A stretch of 64,000 nt of DNA from Heliocybe sulcata (taxonomy: Eukaryota; Basidiomycota; Agaricomycetes; Gloeophyllales; Gloeophyllaceae): assembly GCA_004369045.1 (NCBI GenBank), contig ML213536.1:112631-176630 (forward strand), in the 5' to 3' direction. Position numbers and translations under genes: made by a program. A model generated the notes under the pieces. It searched no databases, had not been told where the DNA came from, and was given only the letters and a program-made list of their open reading frames with translations. Below, one piece after another: positions 33,374-45,389 of this stretch. Position 1 is the first letter of the stretch; each line of letters begins with the position of its first letter.

Positions 33374-35165
33374 ATGTCCTGGGGCGATCCACTACTTGAC
33401 TATTTCTTTTGGATTCAAATTGTCGGTGGCGCTTGTCTTACCGTGCTTATTGCATCTTCTCTCTGCGCCGCGAGATCTGACGGACGGTGTGTTCTTTTCA
33501 TGCCTGTCGCTCGTCTTACTCTGATAGCAGTCTAGCTCCGTCAACCCAGTGCCCATCGCCTTTTATACATCATTCTTGTTGAACGCAACTCCTGGTATCC
33601 TTCTTCTGTACGTCATCATCTGCATTCTGCGAGACTTGGTTGTAATACGTTAGATTCAGGTACTATGCAGGGCAGGTCGTAGGTCCCGCCCCGTCTCCAG
33701 ACGTTTGCTTGGCTAGTGCTGTATTCAGCAGTATTTTGGCACCTTTGTGAGTCAGGATAAGCCCATAAACCTTTCCTTGCTCACGTCTCGGTAGCAACGC
33801 TGCAGCCACGTTTGCACTCACTTTTGAAGTTGGTTTACCCATATGTTACGCCCGACGGCCCTTCACTCATATTTTGAACCTGCTGTAGGTGTGGCACCAT
33901 GTCCAGTATGCGACGCGGCCTGAGGCGCGTTTACGACCGTACAATCGCAGGATCAGCATTGTCGTAAGCTCATGCTTTGTCTAAGACGATGATTGCGAGC
34001 TGATACCGCCAGCTTACAATTTTTCCCGCTTTTTACGCAACTGTACTTGCCATGGTATGGCTAGCGGTCAGTACTTATCCTGAGGGCTCCTGGTGCCCGC
34101 ATAATTGACATCTGCACTTATCCCTTCGTAGTACGGGCTGAAGCACCGAGAGAAGGTCCTACGTGCCAAGTTTTATTGCACCATAGAGGTGTCGACAGCG
34201 TAAATGATCGCTAAGACATCCGCCCATACTTTTGTGCTGACGGTCACTCTTCCATCAGGACCGTCGTGTACAGTGTCTCCACGTTCATCATGATATTTCC
34301 GGCTTTCGTCTTCTCCGGTACGCATGTTGTTTCGGAAAATGATGCGCATGGATTTTTATTGACGGCTCTCCGTCTCCAGCGTGGGTAGTGGGCATAGTCA
34401 TCATGACATACGTGCCAGGCCAGCGGCAACGACGTGGCCAACTCGACATCCCATTTATTATACGGTCCATGATATTCGTAGGGTATGTCTTGGCTGCTGT
34501 CATCATCAGCCTCGTGGACTTGCAGGACTGGACGAATGTGAGATTTGACCTCTTTAGCGCTACATGTGCGTCGCCCAACCGATGATCTTGATCTTCCCTG
34601 TTTAAAGCGGTTCGTTTCATCAGTTCCTTTAGCGGTCTCCCTACTTTTCGGGGGGCACAAGGTTGGTTGTCTTCGTACTTGTAGGATATAAAGCTCTACT
34701 AATAATACGCAGGCCCTAATAGCTTTGCGGGGTCGCCTGTCGGGAATTCCTTTGCTCGGAGGCAGAGTCGGCCCCCGGACTCAACAGCCCACTTTGTCGA
34801 AAATGCCAAGCCTAAACCTGGAGACCATCGACAGAGAAGAATGCCCCTCGGCCGCGGGACGTGCACTGTTTCCTATCGCTGGTTCCGTCGAGTATCAGGA
34901 TAAGAGGCGGTCGTCGTCTCCCGGGTCCTCGGCAAGGTCGCTTAGTGACGAGGAGAGGGGACCCTGCCTCCCGCCACGCCCGCATTTTCCCGGGACGGAA
35001 GGGTGCCCTTCTGACTTGGTACTGTTGCAGGCAGGATCGCTGTATGGAAGGACATCTCAAGTGATATACCGCCAAGGCTTTGAGGTGAACGGGTCCGATA
35101 TGACCCAAGTGGTGTTGATCAGAGGGCAGAACTGTGGAAACGAGAAGGAGGAAATTGTTGATTAA
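33374..35165 (+). CDS. orphan seven-transmembrane protein (GPCR-like topology)
   Basis: About eleven short exons join into a protein with seven hydrophobic segments, in order: FFWIQIVGGACLTVLIASSL; VPIAFYTSFLLNATPGILLL; CLASAVFSSILAPL with NAAATFALTFEVW; ISIVLTIFPAFYATVLAMVW; TVVYSVSTFIMIFPAFVFS; FIIRSMIFVGYVLAAVIISL; FPLAVSLLFGG. Helix 2 ends in LYYAGQVVGPAPSPDVC, a pattern I recall from a large basidiomycete family of 7-TM proteins without known ligand. The loop after helix 3 is basic (RPEARLRPYNRR). A cytoplasmic tail of about 140 residues is Ser/Pro/Arg-rich and a likely phosphorylation target. It is not a Ste3 pheromone receptor by sequence. The receptor role is inference from topology. 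Confidence 0.78.
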
Positions 35166-35675
35166 AGTGGCTATGTACTGCGGATGTAACTACTGTATTA
35201 GTATTTCTTACTGCCTCAATTCTGACGCTTGTCCAGTCCATTTATGAGCGCTGTCGTCGTACCGTGCGTAGTGTCCGTCTGGATGCATGACGTGTGTTGA
35301 GACTCGTATTTGTCGGGCATCTATTAGTAGCTGAGTACAAGATACTGTCCCAATCTGCTATACGCGTACACGGTGAATAGCTCATCTCAGTCCCTCTCCC
35401 CAACGGTCTGCACAGTAGTTACGCCTAGTTTCTTGTCATCCTTAAGGACCTCAAAGGGCTTTCTAATCCGATGCACGCTGCGGAGTCACTATCATATATC
35501 GTTATACTGTATACAGGAACATTTAGCGGATGAAACCGGACCGGTGAATGTGGCATTCAAAGGGATCCGGAAATTCCTAAGTCCACATTATAATTAGTTA
35601 ATGTCTTGCTGACACACTCGTAAAGAGTGACTTCTACCACTGGACTGTAGATTGCAAAAGGAGGCCCTGCAAGTC
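35166..35675. other. intergenic, PBP2-like gene promoter side
   Basis: No gene was seen. It contains the end of the 7-TM gene and the promoter of the next. Confidence 0.5.
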
Positions 35676-37116
35676 ATGGCACCGCTCCGAGTTGGATACG
35701 GTATGATACCCTAGTAAATGGCCCGGTGACATCGCCTGATAACCGCGTCTCTACAGTTCGCGAGCACTTCTCCTCTCCATTGCTGCAGTACGCGGAAGCC
35801 GACAATGGCACCTTATTCGTGCTCGTAGAATGCCCCAGTAAGTCTGCAGATACTATCGGATCGACCTTATCCTGCTCATTTACAATGCCAATGACATCCA
35901 GGTGGTACCGGGCAGCTCATCTCACGCCTCACGAACGACGAGATTGACATGGCAATGTGAGCATCGTCACTCGATACTGCTTCAGGTCGCTTACTGTGAA
36001 AGAATGCAGAGCACTCACCGATCCCCTCCTCTCCGGGATCGCTAAGGGATCAGAGGCGTACAAGCTCGTCGGGAGCTATGTCACGACGCCGTTGAACTGG
36101 TGTGCCTACATTTCTCCTGAAGTACTAGTCCGATCTCCGGACTCAAGGGAGTGTGTGATTCGGATTCACTCTACAGGGCTGTTATCACCGGGAAAAACTC
36201 AAAGTACCAGCAGATATCGGATTTGAAGGGTACACCCATTGGAATCTCCAGACCCGGCAGGTTCGTGACGCATACCCGTTTCACGCCAAGTAATCTGTGG
36301 CGGGACAATCTAATGCAATCATCTGGATCCCCACATGAAGTGGTAGTCAGACAATGGCTTCTGTCATGGCCTTGCAACAGGGCTGGCCGACGGATGAACT
36401 CGAATTCAAGGGTACGTATGAAAACACGGAGAGCGTTCTGATCTATGCTCATGTGTGGATCGCAGTAAACAACGATATCCACGGCCTAGTCAATTCCGTA
36501 AACGACGGCTCGACGAGCGCCTTCATGTGGGAATGGTTCACGACCAAGCCCTGGCTCGACCGAGGCGAAGTGCGCTTCGTACGTCCCGTCATCTCCTCTC
36601 CATTGTCAGCTCTTCACCTCACCGCAAGTACCATCGACTCAGATCGGCTCTGTCCCGACCCCCTGGCCCTCCTGGCTGATCGCCGCGCACCCGTCTCCCC
36701 AGCGCGCGCCTCCAGACGTCCTCCGCCAATTCCTCTCCACACTCTCGACCTACGTCCGCGCCTTCGACTCTGAGGAGAAACGCCTCCATGACGACGTTGA
36801 GTTCATCAAGAAGACGTGGGGGTATCCCGAGGAAGACATCAAGGTGGATACTTTCTCGTTGCGCTGGCCTCAAGCTAACCAATCCCACTCACTCAGGAGT
36901 GGTTGAAGACGGTTGCGTACCCCCAGGATTGCGCCTCCATCCCGACGAAGGTTATCACGGATACCATCAGGTACGTACGCGGCTACCTTTGTCGAGTGGA
37001 CGTGGCCGGCTCACGCACCCGTTAGCGTTCTGGAGAAAGCGGGAGTCTTCAAGAGCCCGGAAGGTGGCTTCGATGTGAACCTATTTGTCAACGCGGATAT
37101 CGTGAAGCTTGCTTGA
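35676..37116 (+). CDS. PBP2 (type 2 periplasmic-binding-fold) protein, Ca3427-like
   Basis: This fungal protein has the fold of bacterial ABC-transporter solute-binding proteins. It begins MAPLRVGYVREHFSSPLLQY (first strand and helix), then LTNDEIDMAI, ALTDPLLSGIAKGSEAYKLV, GSYVTTPLNW, then DLKGTPIGISRPGSGSQTMA at the hinge. NNDIHGLVNSVNDGSTSAFM, WEWFTTKPWLD and WPSWLIAAH follow. The C-terminal helices run through EFIKKTWGYPEEDIKEWLKT to FVNADIVKLA. No signal peptide or ABC partner is visible, so a role in uptake like that of bacterial relatives is not supported. It has about seven introns, including one near 35823-35905. Confidence 0.82.
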
Positions 37117-37639
37117 CGTCTTATGGGGCTGAGAAGTATTGCGGACGCAAGAAGAAGTCTAAGCACCGTGTATCAGTATCATGTATGAGCATCGTATGGT
37201 GCTCCGACACTGCCCACACCAGAAACCTTTTCACTGGCATCGCACATATATTGGATGATGTCGTAGGTACATTATACATGACATGTAAGCAAGCGTAAAC
37301 GCATGAATGAAGAGTCCGATGGGTAGTGAAAGTCTTTAGTTTTGGCTATTCGGGTAACGATACAAGTCAATGGATAGATGAAAGGAAGCGGAGGTATTGA
37401 GCAACATCGAAGGACGAGCGCAATGCGAAGTGTACACTGGATCCGTCCGTTATTAGATTAGGGCTTGGGCCCTGCATGTTAGAGTGCTGCAGTCGAATAA
37501 TAGGTGGTTCCACAATAGTCAAACCCAAGAGCGGGAAGGAAGGGCAAGGTCGCTATAAGGAATTCGGAGACACGAGAGATGGATGGTATGGATACGATAC
37601 AATTTCGTCAATTCGTTGGTTTAATGGGATTCCAATATT
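37117..37639. other. convergent intergenic region
   Basis: This lies between the 3' ends of the PBP2-like gene (plus) and the large gene on the minus strand. No coding signal was seen. Confidence 0.6.
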
Positions 37640-39739
37640 TTAGAGGGTCTGCGTCCGTGGAGGGTGCATTAACGCCTCCGCCATGCGCACGTGGGGTTCC
37701 ACGGGTGTCAAGAGCCTGCAAAGCACGTAAATCCCGGTCAGCCGCTGTAACAAGGGCTCAACAAAATACTGAAAAACGTACTTGAGCCAGATTCGCCGTC
37801 CATGGCTTTTCTCCCTCACGAGCTCCCACTCCCTCACGCCGCCCTCGCCGCTGACAGCGTCAAGCAAGCTCAGCCGGCCCTCCTTCGTGCCCTCGCCCTC
37901 GAGCACCCACTCGCCCTGCCATCCCTCGCCGAGGCCAGGGCGTAGCTGAGCCTTGAGGACAGCAACCCACATGTACTTCTTGACCGCCATACGGCCCGTT
38001 GGCGAGCGCAAGCTCGGCACCGACGTCGTCATGTACGTGAGCGTCATCTGCGGTGGGTACGTCGGCGCAGGCAGCGCGAGCGTGTACGTCGGGTTCATGT
38101 AAAGCGGGAGGATGTGCGCATAGTACAAAGGCGACGGGAGGGTGAGAGGGTTGTCGATGGGTGGAGGGGCGGACGGGCGGAAGAGGACCAGGGAGTATCC
38201 GTTGAAGATCAGCCAGTCGGCTTGGTCTTGTTCTTGCTCTGGGACGTATCCCAAGTTGCAGACGATGTCGCCTGTCGACATGTGATCCCAGAGGCCGCCT
38301 TCGACGAGTTGGTCCTCGCAGGCTCGAATGCAGCCCTCGGACAGTCGGGAACAGGGAAAGAAGACCCGCAGGATCGGTGCGCGCGATCGGGAGGTCGCGA
38401 GCTGGATGTCATGCGGAGACCGGGACGCTTGCATAAATGACGAGCGCTCGGAGGAGTCGCGCTCGAGCAATTGCGGTGCGCCACTCGAGCTTGGGCTGGT
38501 CAGCGACGAGTCGCTCGACGAGATACCGACTGAAGCGAATCGCCGGTGCGGGCGCTGCAAGCTCGACCCGAAGTCATCATCCTCTGACGCGTACCCGCCG
38601 CCTCTAAACGCTCGCCGCCAGCCACCAGAGTAGAACCTCATGGAAGCTGGCTCTTCTGCCGGCGGTGGCAGAGGAGCCTTGGGGTTCCCGCCGAATAGGG
38701 AAAGCCTATTTTTGCTGGATAGGCGCGGGAGCGTCTTTGCCATCGGGGGCTGCGATCTGGATTTGGCACTCTTCGTAAGGCTCAGAAGCGAGCTAACACT
38801 GCGGCTGGTTCGTCCTGACGATCGGCTTGCACTCCGGTCACCACGACTCGCTGAGCGGGTTTGACTCGGGTCTCTGCCTCCAAAGTAAGATAGCGGTGCC
38901 GGAAACACGAGCTCGCGCACGCCGGCCTGCGTCTGACTCAGAGTAAGCCGGCCATCCTCCGAGTCCGGTGTGGGCGGAAGTACCGCAGAATGGATCAAGG
39001 ACTGCAGGACCAGGACGAAGCGCGAGTGCGCCAGGGTCGCAGCGATGTACTTGTGCGTCTGATCTTCTTGTTCCAAGGAGGGCAGAAGCGCAGATAGCAA
39101 GGAGAGTCCGTGCATTGGGTATCGGTGCAATGGTATGCTTTGTGACATCACTACAGTGCGTCATGGTCAGATTGCGAAGACTTGTATGAACAGCAACATA
39201 CTGAAGTAGTTGAGGTCCCGCAGCGTGATTTTGAGGTCGCGGTAGCGATCCATGTCTGAGTTGCGGAGACAGTACCTATACCCAGGGACATAGTGCGAGA
39301 GTATGACAGCCTTGAGCTCTGGCCGACTGAACAGCGACCCTCGCAACTGCCGACAGGTGGAAGTGAGTGCGTTGAAGTCATTCCACTCGACGTGCGCAAG
39401 AAAGCGGGCGAGGATACGGGGATGGCGCAGGGTATCGATTAAAGAGGAGGTGAGGAGGAAATTAGAGAGACGCTGAGATCTACGATTGTCGGGATAGACA
39501 GGCGGGGAGCGGGTTCTTGGCGGCTTCTTGTCTTCTGCGGGGATGCGGGGCAACGAGCGATCTCTTGACTCTGTTCTGAGAGACATGTGGTCGCTGTCGG
39601 TCTCGTCCGAGGCGGTTAACGACGGTGTCCGCTCAACGTAAGGGTCCGCCACGCCTGGCGAATCCGTCATGGCTGCTGGTCCGGGGCTCGAGTTAGTTAA
39701 GGCGTAAGTAGGGCGATAATAGGAAGGAAGAGAAGCCAT
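37640..39739 (-). CDS. large conserved-looking unknown protein, F-box-like N-terminal region
   Basis: This is a protein of about 660 residues on the minus strand. The N-terminus is S/P-rich and polar. [20 protein letters not shown] then resembles the turn of an F-box or a related helical motif, followed by [20 protein letters not shown]. After an intron (about 39141-39193) the long second exon reads [20 protein letters not shown], a Ser/Arg-rich linker, and a structured C-terminal half with [20 protein letters not shown] and [14 protein letters not shown] second intron of 66 bases near the end (about 37713-37778) removes codons in frame, so the ORF is open with or without splicing. I recall similar proteins in other Agaricomycetes but no functional name. 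Confidence 0.75.
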
Positions 39740-39961
39740 AAGCCGTTATAAGGAAGCTTTTTAAGATAATCGGTCTCTATAAGCTGTCAGGTCGAGGGCC
39801 ATCAGTCCGATGTGGACGCAGTTAAGGGGCAATAAGTTTAAAAGTCGGTGGCCACGGGCGCTCCGTATTTATTGACTGGTATTTGGCCTGGGGGCTGTGG
39901 CGCACAGGTTAAGCGGTGATTCCCTCCCTCCACAACATTCCACAATCCCCGGCTACGCGAC
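39740..39961. other. divergent promoter region
   Basis: This 222-base interval separates the large minus-strand gene from IWS1 and must hold both start regions. No element could be named. Confidence 0.5.
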
Positions 39962-41265
39962 ATGTCAGACATCGACGACGTGCGTAATAGTCTCCATGCA
40001 TCGCATGTTCTGCTGGATAACGTTTCGCTAGGCAAACAGGATCGAGCGCGACATCTTCGGCGGGTCTGACTCGGAACTCTCGGAGGAGGACGGTCGGTGA
40101 TCGCGTCATCCATTGCACGTTGTTACTCAGATTTGCACTCAGAGGTACCTCAGACCCGACGACGCCCGTCGCCCCTACCCGTCGACGAAGAGTCCTCAGA
40201 AGAGTCCGTGGATGAGTATGTACAGGCGCCGCGGGCTCCCAAGCCGAAGAGACGGAGCAGGGCGCGGAAGGAGAACGATGAGGGCGAGAGGAGACCAGCG
40301 CAGAGGAAGCGCAAGCGGCGGCCTATCGCCGAGGAGGACCTGAGCCAGCTGCCTCCCGAGCAGGGTGAGTGCTATCCTACTGGACAAAGAGTATGGACTA
40401 ATACAGGCCTGCAGCCAACAAGTACAAGTTGGATATGCAGATTGAAGCGATTTTGAAACCAAAGAAGTCCTCCCGACCTAGACGCAAGAAGAAGGATGAT
40501 GAAGAAGTCCTTGATCGGTTTGCTGACGAGGAGGTCTCCCGCTTGCGAGAGGCCATGTTGACGGCGGCCGACGACGATGACCAGGCAAACAAAGAAAAGA
40601 TGCCTGCCACAGCCAAGCTGAAGATGCTGCCCCAAGTCATGGAAGTTCTCCGAAGGTGCGTGTTTACTTCACTCTCAGACCATTGTACCTCAACCATCTT
40701 CAGATCCGGTCTGTCCCAATCCATCCAGGACAACAACCTTCTCGAGGGCGTGCGGCGCTTCCTCGAGCCTCTCCCAGACCACTCTCTCCCCGGCCTAAAC
40801 ATCCAAAAGGAACTCTTCGGCGCCCTCGTCAAGCTCGAGTACGTCGACTCCTCCGTGCTGAAAGAGTCCCGCTTGGGCCGCGTCGTCCTCTTCTACACTA
40901 AATCCAAGCGTGTCACACCCGACATTGCTCGCGCCGCGGAGACGCTCGTGAGCAAGTGGTCTCGCCCGATCATCAAGCGCTCTGCGAGCTACCGCGACCG
41001 CGTCATCCCGATCGCGCAGGAGGGCGACGGGGCGGGCCAGGAGAGATTAAACGCTATTTTGGCTAGGGCTAAGGAGAGTGAGAAGAACAGGGTGCGCAAG
41101 AACGCGGTGATGATTCCGCAGAGGAATCTCGGAAGCTACACTGTGGCGCCCAAAGCGGACGCGGGCTTTAGGAAGAATAACGCGGCTGTGGACGCCGAAA
41201 TTGAGAGGAGGAAGCGCTATGCGGATAGGATGAGGACGTTGAGCAGAAAGGTGACTGCGAAGTGA
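39962..41265 (+). CDS. IWS1: transcription elongation factor Iws1/Spn1
   Basis: Iws1 binds Spt6 and RNA polymerase II and couples elongation to chromatin and mRNA processing. The N-terminus is acidic then basic and disordered: MSDIDD, IERDIFGGSDSELSEEDE, KPKRRSRARKENDEGERRPA. The TFIIS N-terminal (LW) domain follows: NNLLEGVRRFLEPLPDHSLP, GLNIQKELFGALVKLEYVDS, GRVVLFYTKSKRVTPDIARA, AETLVSKWSRPIIKRSASYR. The tail ends RRKRYADRMRTLSRKVTAK. Four introns keep the frame. The first ends at GCTAG, not at the nearby ACAG, because only that acceptor leaves the frame open. Confidence 0.92.
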
Positions 41266-43012
41266 GGTTGAGCTGTGTGGCGTGATCGCGCTTGCATTGA
41301 GTCACTCTAGCTGTTCGTGCTCTGTGTATTGTAACTGATCTTGTATTCATTGAGCGGTCAGCCGGGCCCGCTAGCTGAACTTCGTTACCGCTATCTACGT
41401 GTGCCTGGGCGGCTGAACGAGAACAATCCTACCAAGAGCCTCGTGTCGTGCTCGACTGACTAGACCCGGAAACATATTCCTTCCGCGCGCTACACGCAGG
41501 TTTTTCGACTCATCTTTTGGTCTTCCGGCGTCGCGATTTACTCGATGATGGCGCCTACATTGCCTCTTCTTTTGTTCCTCGCTGTGCCGGCATTTGATCG
41601 GATCAGTACTCGTCATGAGCGTGTACATGCGCATCTGGCAAGGTTTCGTACGTGCTGTGCCGCCCCGGAGGTACCTTCCCTGGATTAGGTTAAGCGTTTG
41701 TGGGCGCCTTAGAGGGTCGTGATTAATCCTGTCATTGATCAATGGGTAATATAATGTGCGGTGGGCATATTTGTTTAGACCCTCATCCGATGTGCGTAAA
41801 CTGACGTCTTCGTTTGCAGACTCCAGGCTAGTCAACGTCGACGCCGCCAGCGGATTGACAGGATGACTGTGGCTTATAGCCGCACCGCAGGGATCCGTGT
41901 CTCCCCCCGGAGCAAAGTCCTGCTGCGGTGACTGTTCCAGCCCGACATCGACCATTCCGAAGGGCTTTCCGGAACTACATGTGCCGGTATGGACCTGACT
42001 GAAAATCGGTGTTAGTTGAGTAAGGTGGCACTTGCTCGGTGCGTCATCTCATCCATTCGATTTGCGGGTGGGTTGGTTCATGTATGAAAGGATGTCAGTG
42101 GCATGCAAGCTTCCCTCGCTTGAATGCGTACTGTTGTCAATGGACAAGCAAGTGTACGGGTTGCACGAGCGGTCAAACGTTCCACGTTCAAGCGCTAATT
42201 GTTGACGCCGGTCAGCGCCCTTGGACATCTTTGGGATAGCAGTTGTCGTTCATGGTGCTGAACTAAGGTTAGAGTTCTATCAACTGTGCTCATTGTTCGA
42301 ACGTTCCGCAGTACCATGCATCATGAATCAAGGGACAGTAGGCTCGTCTCTGACAGCTTTTTGGACAACTGGACTAGCCCGCCCTATTGCTCACTCGGTC
42401 CTTTCGAGGGATGTTAGAACTTCCTGCCATCCCACCGTGCATTGAGTGACTCGGGTTGGCGTCTGATCACTACTATCATCTATGCGTTCACATGCGCAAG
42501 GTAGACGTGCCACTTCTCCCCTGAAGCACGATATTGTCCGGTGCCTTTTGAACTATGATCGCATTTTGACAGCGACCTCAGGGGAAGCTCGATCGCCCAC
42601 AGTGGACCATACGGATGAAGTGAACAGTCACCTTTCCCTTCGTCGAGAAGAATATCATGTATGACACGCAGATGGCTTCCTGTCACCCCGGCGTGGAGGA
42701 AGGGATTGAGGTTCCGGTATGGCTGCAGGTCTTCTAAAGCAACACAACCTGTGAGCATATATCTGATTTCTTTGCGTACAAAATACGATTGGCATGTAGT
42801 ATTCGGGACTCCTTTGGTGAATGGGCCTCAAACCTTGAGCTCTCTGCAAACCCGCGCATGGCTACCTGCAATGGCCTCAGATGCATTCGTCACACGGCGC
42901 CACATTGACAGCTTGAAGTGATATGCCATCGTCTCAATGTCATCGCTGCCATTCTGATCGTGAATCATACACATTACAACGAAAAGGGAGTACGCAGCAG
43001 AATAGCTGGATT
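41266..43012. other. 1.75 kb intergenic interval, no gene supported
   Basis: A 186-codon minus frame (41395-41955) and shorter frames are open but lack domains or splice partners. It separates the convergent ends of IWS1 and the NCS1 transporter gene. Confidence 0.45.
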
Positions 43013-44793
43013 TCATACGGGAACCACGTCGTCTACCGCGAAATCCTTCTTCTCGTCCAGCTCCTCCTTACTACCCTTCACGTCCAACTGGGCGTCCGCC
43101 ATGAACGGATCATACTCGTCCTCCTCGCCGAGGTGTGGCGGAGGGAACACCCAGTCGACAACAAGCGTGCACGCAAAGCTGATTGCCAGCCCGACGACGA
43201 ACGCCAGGTTGAACAGCCTCGTCCAGCCCACCGCCACGTCGCCGCCGCTCACACCCGCGACGAAGCCCGGCATGAGCGGCCACACGCCCAGCACCCAAGG
43301 GCCGAGCACTCGCCAGTTGAATCCGTGCCCTGTAAGTAAATCTAAGTCTACAGCACCTGGGGAAAATGCTCGCGACACGCACAGTACCAGTAGATACTTC
43401 CCGCATCTCCGCGGTACAGGTGGCTCATCCTCAGTTTCTGTCGCCGCACAACCAGGTACTCCGCGAGTAGGATCCCCGTCATCGGCGCGAGGAAGACCCC
43501 GAAGCCCGACAGCACCGTCAGAAACTTGTTCGCCGTCGCCACGAGCCGCCACGGGTTGATCGCCAGGCCGATGACACATAGGACGTACCCTCCCCGGCGC
43601 ATGTTGATGTACTGCGGGGCTAATCCCGCCATATCCATGCCCGTGCTGACGCTATTTAGCACGGTGTTGATCGCCAGCTGGCTGGCTACCAGCCCTATGG
43701 ACGCGAAGAACACGCCGGCGCGCGCGCGGGGCGAGGAGTCGTAGTGTTCCTGGATGGCCGCGAGCATTGTGATGGGGTTCCAGATCAACGTCCCGAAAAT
43801 GTCCTGGCCGCAGCTCGTCACGATGATCCCAATCAGCGCGGTGACCGTAATCGTGACGGGCGCGGCGAGGACTTGACTGACGGTCGGCGCGAGAGAGCGT
43901 TTGGCGTAGCGTGTCCAGTCGCTTTGGCCGAGCGTGCCCGCGCCCCACGAGCCGAGGAGCGAGGTGACACCGAACATGAATGCCCAGCCGCGGCCCTGCG
44001 GTGCTGTGCTCGCGGTGTGGAAGAGCGGGCCCGCCCCGCCGGTGGTGGAAACGGCCCATATAAGCATGCCAAACGCGGTGCCCGTGAAGAGGACAAAGGT
44101 GACGAAGAAGGGGCGCTGCATGCGTTCGGGCGGGATGGAAATCGTGACGGCGAAGAGAATGTACCATATCAGGGTGCCAATGAGGTCGTTGGTCGCGATC
44201 CCGGCGGACTCGGGGAGTGTGTTCTTCATATGCGCGAACCCAGGTATGATGGCGCCAATCTGTATGGATGAGATGCTTAGAAGACGCGCGCGGGCCATGC
44301 TGAGGGGAGACTCACCAGAACTCGGGTTGCCTGACCTCCCCAGTAGCCTTGGATGCCAGTCCAGCAGCACGCTGTGAATATACGTAACAAGACGGGGAAG
44401 TACGAGCCACGCATGCCCCAGACGAATCGACTGGATACGGTGAAACCGATCTTGTGTCGTTCGCCCATCCACCCGCACGATACTGCAAGCAGACCGGTGA
44501 CGACACTTCCGACCACGACAGCACCGATAGCCTCCTGTGCGTTCAGACCATAACTTAACATAGTCGATCCTGCTCAGTTCAATACACACCGCATATTCGA
44601 GCTGAATAGGTCACTGACCCGTAGTCCATGCACTGATGCAAGCACCACCCACAACCCAGTAACCAAGATAGCCCAAGACGTCCCATGTACGCCGCTCTGG
44701 AGGGATAGGAATGAGATCCCTGTTCGTCCAGACGTCGTTGCGGTACGCAGCGTTCTCGTCAATTGGGACTTGCAGCCACTGCGCGAGACCCAT
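43013..44793 (-). CDS. NCS1-family nucleobase/nucleoside transporter (Fur type)
   Basis: This plasma-membrane proton symporter belongs to the fungal Fur/Dal/Fui/Thi group, which carries uracil, allantoin, uridine or thiamine-type substrates. It begins with the family motif WTNRDLIPIPPERRTW. YWVVGGACISAWTTG, STMLSYGLNAQEAIGAVVVG, ERHKIGFTVSSRFVWGMRGS and WTGIQGYWGGQATRVL follow, the last matching the conserved substrate-site helix. Later helices include GLVASQLAINTVLNSVSTGM, INPWRLVATANKFLTVLSGF and GIYWYWHGFNWR-like sequence across an intron near 43332-43382 (the residues read IYWYWHGFNWR). A cytoplasmic tail ends DFAVDDVVPV. Four introns or so are inferred. It is divergent from the thymine-hydroxylase-like gene, 596 bases away, which points to a pyrimidine substrate by inference. 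Confidence 0.9.
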
Positions 44794-45389
44794 CCTGGCC
44801 GGGAACTTGGGAACTACAGAGGCTTGAGTTAGCCTGTAAAGTCCACCTGAGATACGGTTTTATGACACGAGAGTCGAGCGCGTCCATTTTCCAACGTTAG
44901 AAGTTCTGGTGGAGGAGATAAGAGCGGAGAAGCCTTGATAGAGGGACGCCTTAGCCTGCGGCAGAATCTACAGGCGCAGCAGACTATGTAGCAGACTTGC
45001 TTCTAGGAGCAGCGTGATAGCCGAGCAGTAAAGCGGATTCGAGCATATAAACGATCGCTGGGCAGGATGTTGTCGGGATATGCATAGAACCTACGGAGAG
45101 ACAAGCACTGGCAACATATATTGTGGCGTACCGCCACTTGACCGGACTGTTCTCATCGTGCAAGGTGACGCTCGCATATACCCATCCTCATCGAACCAGA
45201 CGCTGAGGATGAATGCATCACCCCTTGTTGCCGTGTCTTCTCTGCGGAGACAAGCTGTGACTTTCTGCTTATCTGATAGCCAGTATGCACGCGGAAATAC
45301 GGAAAGCCAGCGATATACACAGCACGCACCCAGCTGAATTCGAAAAGCTGTTATAACGGATCTTCTCGCGATAGCCAACAACTAGCGGG
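44794..45389. promoter_or_regulatory. shared divergent promoter of NCS1 transporter and dioxygenase
   Basis: This 596-base interval lies between two genes read away from each other, so both must be started from it. No GATA cluster or other nitrogen-control motif could be asserted by eye. Confidence 0.45.

Noticed and set aside
41395-41955. 186-codon minus frame in the IWS1-NCS1 interval
   Set aside because: No domain, no splice partners, and mixed basic low-complexity composition.
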